Assembly (NCBI GenBank): GCA_024220505.1
Contig: JAKZZE010000023.1
Location: 558,001 to 622,000, forward strand
Length of the DNA: 64,000 nucleotides
Direction of reading: 5' to 3'
Source of the DNA: Rhizopus arrhizus
Lineage: Eukaryota; Mucoromycota; Mucoromycetes; Mucorales; Rhizopodaceae
Notes under the pieces: generated by a model
What the model was told of the DNA's origin: nothing
What the model saw: the letters and a program-made list of their open reading frames with translations, nothing else
The model's database searches: none
Translations under genes and position numbers: made by a program
Shown here: positions 57,317 to 64,000 of the stretch, piece by piece
Layout of the letters: each line of letters opens with the position of its first letter
How positions within the stretch are numbered: the first letter of the stretch is position 1

Positions 57317-58546
57317 TCAAATAGCTCCCTCAGCCACTTGTGCTTTAAACCAATCCACGGTTTCCTGTAAGCCTTGCTTGACCGAAAACCGAGGTTCCCA
57401 ACCGATCTCTGTCTTTGCTCTCGTGATATCTGGCTTTCTCTTCTTTGGATCATCCTTCACGGCCGGCAGGGTGACCACGTCCACACCATGTTGTGAAGAC
57501 AAGGGTGCGGTGAGGACCATGTCTCGGATGGTATTTGCGAATTCCTTGATGGTATATTCATCTGGATTACCCAAATTGACCGGTTCACTGTAATCACTGT
57601 TCATCAGCAAGATCAAGCCGTCGATCAAGTCATGGACATATTGAAATGAACGTGTCTGCTCACCATCGCCATAGATCGTCAACGGTTCCCCTTTGATGGC
57701 TTGCATGATAAAGTTACTTACCACACGACCATCCACAGGTGACATACGTGGGCCAAAGGTACTGGAAGGGAAAAAAGATGAGGACAAGAAAGAGAACGGA
57801 TGTGACTTACTTGAATATACGAGCCACACGGACATCGACGCCTTCTTGTCTCTTGTAGGAATAAGTCAGTGTTTCCGCAATACGTTTGCCTTCATCATAA
57901 CAAGCTCTGGGTCCAATCGGATTCACATGACCCCAATACGTTTCCTTTTGGGGGTGTTCTTCAGGATCTCCATAAACCTCTAAAAAAAAGAGAGAGTTCA
58001 ATACCATCCATCGTCTCACATCCTCTTACCCGAAGTAGACGTCAGCAAGAACCGAGCCTTCGTTCTCTTGGCCAATCCGAGCATGTTGATCGTGCCCATG
58101 ACGCTCGTCTTGACCGTCTTGGTCGGATTGTACTGGTAGTGGGGTGGCGAGGCGGGACAGGCCAGGTGATAGATTTGTGACACCTCGACCAGAAAGGGGT
58201 CCACGACGTCATGGCGTACCAGCTCAAAATGAGGATGGCCAATCCAGTGCTGTACGTTGCGTTTGGTGCCCGTAAAGAAATTGTCAATCACGACCACCTC
58301 ATGTCCCATCCACATCAAACGATCGACCAGGTGAGAGCCGACAAAGCCAGCACCTCCCGTGACCAGGATCCGTTTACGTTCGGACGGTGCGAGTTGTTTG
58401 ACGGGCGGATAGGCACGGATGGGTTTGAAGAGGATCGTGCCCCCTCTTTCTTCACGGTCGTTCTTTTCTTTCGGTAGATAGAGGTCACGTAAATAGTGCA
58501 AGTCCACAAGCGATCCACTCTCGGTGTGTCCTACGGTTTGTGTCAT
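57317..58546 (-). CDS. UXS1: UDP-glucuronate decarboxylase (UDP-xylose synthase)
   Basis: UXS1 converts UDP-glucuronate to UDP-xylose for cell-wall or capsule polysaccharides. It is a short-chain dehydrogenase-fold enzyme. The NAD-binding motif is [18 protein letters not shown]; then [35 protein letters not shown], the catalytic [24 protein letters not shown] and the YxxxK pair in [28 protein letters not shown] and [19 protein letters not shown] are family-specific. Three exons with introns near 57975-58025 and 57760-57810. The stop is at 57317. The N-terminal 60 residues are hydrophilic with no membrane anchor. The start codon is only 46 bases from the left end of an inverted-repeat mobile element. 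Confidence 0.94.
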
Positions 58547-58592
58547 GAAAGAAATATAAAAAAAATAAAAGATGAAAAAAAATAAAAAAATA

Positions 58593-58735
58593 CACCTTTT
58601 TCAGAAACTTTTTGCACTCTCTGTGAGAATTTCGTACACCGACTGTGAAAGAATTTGTACAGCTTCAGGAAAAAAAAATATTCGTACATTTTAGGATTTA
58701 GGTCCTCCAAGTCCTCCAAGTCCTTCAAGTCCTTT
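58593..58735 (+). repeat. Left terminal inverted repeat
   Basis: About 143 bases matching, in reverse complement, the right repeat at 60651-60808. The outer 31 bases are nearly identical to the partner; the middle differs by an indel of about 15 bases; the inner end has three tandem nine-base units (CCTCCAAGT, CCTCCAAGT, CCTTCAAGT). It lies 46 bases upstream of the UXS1 start codon. Confidence 0.85.
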
Positions 58736-58982
58736 AAATATTAAAACATGTGAATTGCATACTGAATTGTAAATAAATTATAATATAAGCTCATATAAGA
58801 CATCAAAATAATAATAATAAGCATACAGATTTTATTACTATTTTCGTTAGTTAGAAAAAAGAGATTAGCTTGGGTGAGGTGATTTTAGACTTTTTTTCGA
58901 CTTTCAAATAGAGAATCATAGAGTTTCTCTTTCAAATGCTTTTCGTAGTGTTGTATGGCTACTCTATCGTTGGAAAAGACCT

Positions 58983-59923
58983 TCAGTCCTGCCCTCGCTG
59001 TAGCAATTTGCCCAGTTGAAGCCTCCAGCATGGGTTCTCCTTGACAAAAATGAAGTCTTCACTTTCTTGTCGTTCGCAGACACTTTCAATAGGGGTCACT
59101 GCACATTCATCCGCTGATGGTAGGCATCTACGTTTGAATTGGCGTACAAAATGCACAGCATCTTTGGCGTATTTTAATTGGCGTTTCCTATTGTTTTCAT
59201 TCAACATCTTTTCAAGTTGGCATTCAACCGTATCGCAAAATGACTGTACATCTGCGGTCAGCTTGGCTATTTTGTCTGTGTCAGTGGAGCCAATGTCAAG
59301 GGCGACCTTGTCAATAGCTTGTATCGAAGTATACTTTTCGAGAAGCATAATGTTCTTTTCCTGCATAAAGAAAACATGGCACAGAGCAATCATTTTATCC
59401 AAAGGGTCTTTGTCCATGTGAATGGCAGTGGACTCCGGAGTATAAAATTTGGTACTCTCTGCCCATGATTGGCAAGGGTGGGCGTAGAAAGGGTCATTTT
59501 CCTCTTTGTTGAATGCCGTATCGCTTGCTGGAGAAACCCGCGGTGGAGATGACAACAAGATGGGGGTATGAACCTGTGGCATCAAACACATTCAAAGCGT
59601 AGCGGATCACTCGACCCATAAAATCCTTGTCGATTTTTTTTGAACCTCTACAATGACTGGCACGAGGCTCTCTTTCAATTTATCTAGGGGCAGGTAAAGC
59701 ATATCGATGCGTCGGCCATCTCTCTATTCAGTGGATCCCAGAGTGTAGGCATCGCCCGATATGCCGTTTCTAACGAGGGATTTGATGACAATGTCCTTGA
59801 TTTCATCCGCGCGTAACATTTCCTTGCTAAATACATCATAACCTGGTCTTGAAGGTAACGTTGTAGTGAAAAGATTGTAGTAGTTTTCGTTGTTCTCTTT
59901 TTGATCGTCTTGGTCATTGCCAT
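58983..59923 (-). pseudogene. Decayed PD-(D/E)XK nuclease-like gene inside the inverted-repeat element
   Basis: Read on the minus strand from about 59923, protein-like sequence continues through three breaks. First part: SRPGYDVFSKEMLRADEIKD and IVIKSLVRNGISGDAYTLG, then an in-frame TAG near 59728. Second: RDGRRIDMLYLPLDKLKESL and VPVIVEVQKK, then a shift in an A-run near 59636-59643. Third: KDFMGRVIRYALNVFDATG and LVVISTAGFSSKRYG, then another shift near 59515. Fourth: PFYAHPCQSWAESTKF to the stop at 58983. The pattern of E, then R-x-D, then E-V-Q with K suggests a PD-(D/E)XK nuclease fold, and 'IDMLYLPL...VIVEVQ...DFMGRVIRYAL'-like blocks resemble an expanded mucoralean family as I recall it. 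Family assignment is inference. Confidence 0.6.
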
Positions 59924-60650
59924 TTGAGGAAAGTGAAAAATCTATTCAGTATCCATATTAATATCTTTAGTTCTATATTAGCTGACTCTTTTTTTCATAC
60001 CAACACGAATATCAGAATAACTTTCTGGTATTGTTGACATCGGTACAGTAAAGAAAAAAACAAGAGAGGGAAAATAAGGCGCCTGACATTTCAAATGAAA
60101 ACAAATTAGTTAAACTAGGAGTAAAAAAAAAAAAAAAAAAAAAAAGAGGTACGCTATAACTGCCCAAAAAACAAAAAGCTGTTTTTAAACTCCTTGTTCG
60201 TGAGCATCAGTTGCACAACACACTTGTTAAATGCATGACGTTGTGATATTCAATACAGAAAGACTATAAATGTTCAGACGAAGCTGATATCAATAATCTT
60301 CAGAATAATAAGTTCTATTGATTCTCTTTATTAAAAACTACACGTATTTATATTTTTTGACAGCTGGTTTACTGAGTAACAATAAATACAACTATGATAG
60401 AATCTTATATCTAGAGTACATCATGTTGCGTATATAACAAACATAAACATCATTAATTTACTTTCTTGAAAGTTGGTCTTCCAATCAGTTGCAATTTAAT
60501 CACCATGCTGTTTAATATTTGTTTATATATTGCATGATAACGCTTTTACTTAAACCTGCTTGGCTTCAATTCCTACAAGGAAGATGATGGCACTCATCAC
60601 TCTTTTAAAAAACACTAGATGCGCCTTGTTTTTTTTTATTATTATTATTT
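59924..60650. other. Non-coding interior of the inverted-repeat element
   Basis: About 727 bases between the decayed gene and the right repeat. AT-rich, with an A-run of about 22 at 60124-60145. No reading frame of interest. Confidence 0.45.
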
Positions 60651-60808
60651 GAAGGACTTGGAGGACTTGAAGGACCTAAATCCTAAAATGTACGAATATT
60701 TTTTTTCCAAAAATGCACGAAATCTTATGTTGCGTGAAATTTTCCCTGAAGCTGTACAGTTGATGTACGAAAGTTTTCAGAGAGTGCAAAAAGTTTCTGA
60801 AAAAGGTG
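60651..60808 (-). repeat. Right terminal inverted repeat
   Basis: About 158 bases, the inverted partner of 58593-58735. Inner end: GAAGGACTTGGAGGACTTGA. Then AAATCCTAAAATGTACGAAT, and at the outer end AGAGAGTGCAAAAAGTTTCT followed by GAAAAAGGTG. A reading frame crossing it (60619-60873) is a product of the repeat and is not a gene. Confidence 0.85.
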
Positions 60809-61461
60809 CAATTTTAACAGCAGCCAAAAGTCAGAAGCCTAGGACGGACTCTGGTCAAACAAAAGGTGAATGACTCAATCCATCTTTTTTTAATGTTCCC
60901 TAAAAATAAAAATTGGTTACTTTTGTACCTGTTTCTATCAACCTACCCAATTCATTTCCCCCACCTTGTTTTTTCGAAATGATTCTTTTCATCTACTCCA
61001 TCTGATGTATTACCGACTCAAGTCGTATTGACATCTTCAGTTGTACAGGCTATTCAATAGTTGAAAAACCAAACATCCATCATGGTTGACGACAGCAAGC
61101 GTTGTTCATACTCGAAAAGAGGGGTTCATCTGCAACGTCATACACCTCTTCCCATCGCACCACGATCCTAGGGCAAAGAGGTATGAGACTAGATAAGGAT
61201 GATGTATGTTTCTATCTTGACCCAAGTTGTACCTTGCTACATGTGTGGGTCCAGTTGGTTTTGATAAAGTCAACATAAACGAAACACCTTTTATCAACGC
61301 CTAGATAAACCCTTCTCAGGACAGGTTACAGTCATTCGTGTATCAGAGTCATCAAAGTTGGATGAGGTCGTCATAAGAAGCAAGTTTGGGTAAAAAAAAA
61401 AAAAAGAGCAAGACAAAACGGCATAAAAGAGAAAAACTCCGGCTTTATTATTGATCTCAGC
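60809..61461. other. Intergenic region right of the mobile element
   Basis: About 650 bases between the right inverted repeat and the stop of the inositol phosphate kinase gene. No coding potential is convincing; a minus-strand frame at 61106-61297 has no recognised motif. An A-run lies near 61392. Confidence 0.4.
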
Positions 61462-62741
61462 TTATGTACATTGTAATAAAGTAGTCAAGAGATTTTCATG
61501 AGTAGGTTCAAAGATATCATTAAATACATCATCCTTCACCAAATCAAGAGGAGATCCACCCTGTGTTTTATAAATCCACTCAAACACGAGAACTAATGTC
61601 TTTAAACCCAAGAGGTATCCTAGATCAGGTCCTCCTTTATTTATGGGTGGATAACTAAACTCTTTTTCATTCTCCACTGAAGTCACACAGTGGGCAAAAT
61701 CAATAATCTTCACGTCCACCTTGGTGCCCAGAGCATCATAAATCATCAAAAGAGAGGAAGCATAGAATCGATAGTTGTACATTGTCTTTATGATTTTTGC
61801 CAACTTTCTTAATTTTCGAGTGATACTTGGTATACGTTCTATACGACATCCACTGCCATTATCCAAATAGGCTTGTAGGGTATCACGAAATTTAAGAGGA
61901 GTCAGTGCACGACCGTGGTATTTGTCTTGATGGATGAATTCATTCACATCCAATTGATAGACCTAATCAGAGGGTTGGGGATACAGTCCATAAAAAAAAA
62001 AAAAATTAAAATTACCTGCATACCGCATACTCTCACACCCAACTTTTTGCTCGTTGACGTTTCACATTTTAACGTTTGGCTCATCATCTTTTCAAATGTG
62101 GCATACACTCCATATTGACGTGTGCCCATCTTGAGATCTAGTATACAAGGATACTGAATACCATCCGTTAAATCTTCAATCAAAATATACTTGTTTTCCA
62201 CCGACGTCAAGGAAGGCCACGAATGATCTCTTCTCAACCCTTTGTCTTGATCCTCTTTGACCAGCTGAGGTAAAGAAAGAGTGGAACTTATGGAAGGCAA
62301 GGTTGGATCCAAAACAAGGTTTGGCATCGATTGACTAAATTTCCGTCTCCAATCCTCTGCCTGAACGAGCCTTTCTTGAATCGCCTGAGCCGAAAAGACT
62401 TCACTCAACACCCTCTTTTTAAACCCATGGGCTTGTTTCCAATCCTGTAGTAAATGAGGATTGTTTTCAAAGAGCACCTCGGGCATATCTCGACAGGTCA
62501 CATTCAAGACTCCCATGTAGTGAGAAGTGAAAGGAAGGAGCTCATGATGGATCTGTTCATAAAACGATCGCTCTCGATCCGTCACCTCCTTACAGATCGT
62601 TCGTTTCGAAAATCGGAAAAACCTCGCGTGTCCTCCGACTTGATGTCTAAAGGGTAACAAAGGAAGTGAGCTGGTGATCTGTGTTGGATCAAACGTATTC
62701 TGTTCATCCTCTTCATTTGCTTCATCATTCTTGGTCTTCAT
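61462..62741 (-). CDS. KCS1: Inositol hexakisphosphate kinase (Kcs1-like)
   Basis: IP6 kinases make inositol pyrophosphates, regulators of phosphate and energy metabolism. Two exons. The catalytic signature is in [18 protein letters not shown] (P-x3-D-x-K-x-G). [20 protein letters not shown] is the conserved S-L-L block, and [11 protein letters not shown] is the metal-binding I-D-F-A-H motif. The N-terminal half has [12 protein letters not shown], typical of the family, and a divergent insert with polar, Ser-rich sequence (about residues 120-175). The C-terminus reads [19 protein letters not shown]. The start is the ATG at 62741; sequence further upstream in frame is a Phe-rich product of T/A runs without an ATG in good context. 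Yeast Kcs1 is far longer, so this is the compact form. Confidence 0.9.
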
Positions 62742-63494
62742 TGTTTCTCCTTCCTTTTCCCCCCAAAAAAAAAAAGTGTTTATGAAAAAAAAAAAGGGGA
62801 AAAAAAAAAATAGGAAATTCCGAGACAAAGACAATGATGGGTTGAATGAAATTTTGTTACTGAATCAATAGTCACACAACCGCATTTCTCCACACAGCTG
62901 TGAGAGAGTACAGATCGACAGCGGTTTTTTCAAGACGAAAGAAATGGTTTGAGTCAAATCACTGACTGAAACTAAATCTTGTAAACAACAACAGACTGTG
63001 ACCCAAAGATTCATCAACCATTGGACACCCTCTCTTTCCTTCTTTCAACCCTGAATCCTCTTGTTTGCCTCAAGAAATTTTTTTAAGCACCAAAAGACAT
63101 CATGTCAACCAATGCATAGGTGCTTACGGTTTGCAGTAAAAGAGTCAACCCGTTGACCATCGACAGCATCCTAAAGAAAGTCACTCCAAACATTCTCCGT
63201 GTTCAACTAAAAAAAAGCCGATGCATTCTTTATGTTTCCACAAGAAATTCAAATGATTTCCTTTACGAACCCACTCCATCCTCCTCTCTTTTCATTCACA
63301 TCTCACTGAATCACAAGCAACAGAGTCCTATTGGTTTCGTTGTTTCATTTCTATTGACTCTTTATTCTCACAATGAGAAAAAAAAAAAAGCTTGCATAAG
63401 TCTTTGATATAAAATGACCCCTTGTTGATGTCATGATCCTTTTTTTTTTTTCACCAAAATCCATTTGCCTGTTTTTTTTTTTTTAAAAAAAAAA
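62742..63494. other. Divergent intergenic region
   Basis: About 750 bases between the divergent starts of the inositol phosphate kinase gene and the final gene. A plus-strand frame at 63120-63407 has no recognised features. A-runs near 62765-62810 and a T/A run just before 63494 are present. Confidence 0.4.
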
Positions 63495-63941
63495 ATGAGA
63501 CATAAAAGATATTCTAAACGATCTTTAAAACGTAAAGATCACTTTATTGATTTGGCACAAGAGGCTTTTGAAGAAGCGGATAAAGAAGAAGAAAAGAAAG
63601 GAGTGATTGGTGAAGTGATGGAAGCACTGATTGTCAAGACAGGTGCACCCTTAATGGCCGAAGTCATTTCAGAGCAATTCAAGAGTCAAGAGATTATTGA
63701 AAAGAGAGCAGCGGAAATGTGCGAAAGAAAGACGCCTTCTCCTTCTCCTGACTGTCTCAAGGAACCTGTGGATGAAAAATTAGAGAGGATAGGTGTGAAT
63801 GACGAGGAGGGTCATCGTTCATTGATATCGTTGGCAGAATATTCTTGGCGACTGTTTCGATTGTTAATGTTGGCTAGTTTAGTTGGTTTGATCTGTCAAT
63901 TTTTAAATCTCCATAAAAAGATACCACTTTATTATTATTGA
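63495..63941 (+). CDS. Hypothetical tail-anchored membrane protein
   Basis: A single-exon frame of 148 residues from the ATG at 63495. The N-terminus is very basic (MRHKRYSKRSLKRKDHF), the middle is charged and helical (LAQEAFEEADKEEEKKGVIG, then PLMAEVISEQFKSQEIIEK), and the C-terminus has one hydrophobic helix (LFRLLMLASLVGLICQFLNL) followed by only about ten residues. That layout fits a tail-anchored protein with its bulk in the cytosol. No family is recognised. The intronless structure and lack of homology signals keep confidence moderate. Confidence 0.6.
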   Translation: MRHKRYSKRSLKRKDHFIDLAQEAFEEADKEEEKKGVIGEVMEALIVKTGAPLMAEVISEQFKSQEIIEKRAAEMCERKTPSPSPDCLKEPVDEKLERIGVNDEEGHRSLISLAEYSWRLFRLLMLASLVGLICQFLNLHKKIPLYYY

Positions 63942-64000
63942 ACATTCTCACTGTCCAATGTCACTTTTTGGATCCAACGTGTCCAGCTCTTTGTTTAATT

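Larger units (their letters stand above)
58593..60808. mobile_element. DNA transposon-like element with long terminal inverted repeats
   Basis: The two ends are inverted copies of each other. The left begins CACCTTTTTCAGAAACTTTT and the right ends with its reverse complement, AAAAGTTTCTGAAAAAGGTG. Similarity extends inward about 145-160 bases, through GTACGAATATT and AAATCCTAAA-type sequence to tandem nine-base units of the form GGACTTGRA. The 2,216-base interior holds one decayed gene on the minus strand (58983-59923) and about 720 bases with no gene. No clear target-site duplication is visible at the borders. A transposase of a known family is not recognised, so the element may be non-autonomous or of an undescribed type. 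Confidence 0.8.

Noticed and set aside
57106..57324. 72-codon plus-strand frame overlapping the UXS1 end
   Set aside because: No ATG start, no motif, and overlap with conserved UXS1 coding sequence.
60619..60873. 84-codon frame near the right inverted repeat
   Set aside because: It is translation of the inverted repeat itself; the reverse complement of the left repeat gives a similar frame.
1..64000. CRISPR arrays, bacterial operons, rRNA genes, viral inserts or toxin genes
   Set aside because: No direct-repeat/spacer array, no polycistronic layout, no rRNA sequence and no viral or toxin-like proteins were seen.

Overview
This 64 kb window is nuclear DNA of a filamentous fungus. The genes are broken by many short GT-AG introns of about 45-65 bases, intergenic space is AT-rich and full of long A/T homopolymers, and the protein set is fungal: PKC1 with HR1, C2 and C1 domains, a Trk potassium transporter, an Anp1-family mannosyltransferase, a Cdc25-type RasGEF and a fungal transcription-factor domain. 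EF-1alpha, NBR1, WDR59, dynactin p62, UXS1 and a PlsB/GNPAT-type acyltransferase together suggest an early-diverging lineage, most likely Mucoromycota (Mucorales-like). That placement is inference; no database search was possible. Starts and introns were checked by hand against reading frame and conserved protein sequence.

Layout. 1-12 kb: PEX16, an Anp1-family mannosyltransferase, the CAF-1 subunit Cac2, LSM2 (minus), an atypical HSF-domain protein, a small unknown protein, a TFIIIC tau55-like subunit, QCR9 and, on minus, the mitochondrial Fe-S protein IND1/NUBPL. 12-16.4 kb, minus: PKC1, then PIG-H of GPI-anchor synthesis. 16.4-19.3 kb is gene-poor, with tRNA-like fragments. 19.3-26.7 kb, minus: an NBR1-like autophagy receptor with an eleven-residue repeat array, a TRK transporter and Cbf5. 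26.7-28.8 kb holds decayed coding sequence. 28.8-39.7 kb, minus: WDR59 (GATOR2/SEA), dynactin p62, a zinc-cluster-less fungal transcription-factor domain and a PlsB/GNPAT-type acyltransferase ending in a PTS1-like SKI. 40.6-50.5 kb: a second HSF, an unknown minus-strand gene, a mitochondrial-type NAD(H) kinase, an SH3-RasGEF and EF-1alpha with a one-base frameshift. 51.6-57 kb: RWDD1/Gir2, an RCC1-repeat protein, a Dma1-like FHA-RING ligase and a small unknown. 57.3-62.7 kb, minus: UDP-xylose synthase, a 2.2 kb inverted-repeat mobile element with a decayed nuclease-like gene, and an inositol hexakisphosphate kinase. The window ends with a tail-anchored unknown on plus.

Most of the window is ordinary housekeeping sequence with no operon logic. 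Loose themes are cell wall and surface (PKC1, mannosyltransferase, PIG-H, UXS1), nutrient signalling (WDR59, RasGEF, IP6 kinase), peroxisomes (PEX16, the SKI-ended acyltransferase) and RNA/chromatin (LSM2, Cbf5, Cac2, TFIIIC). The most notable items are the inverted-repeat element at 58.6-60.8 kb, whose left end lies 46 bases from the UXS1 start codon; twelve consecutive eleven-residue repeats in the NBR1-like protein; and the one-base frameshift in an otherwise intact EF-1alpha.
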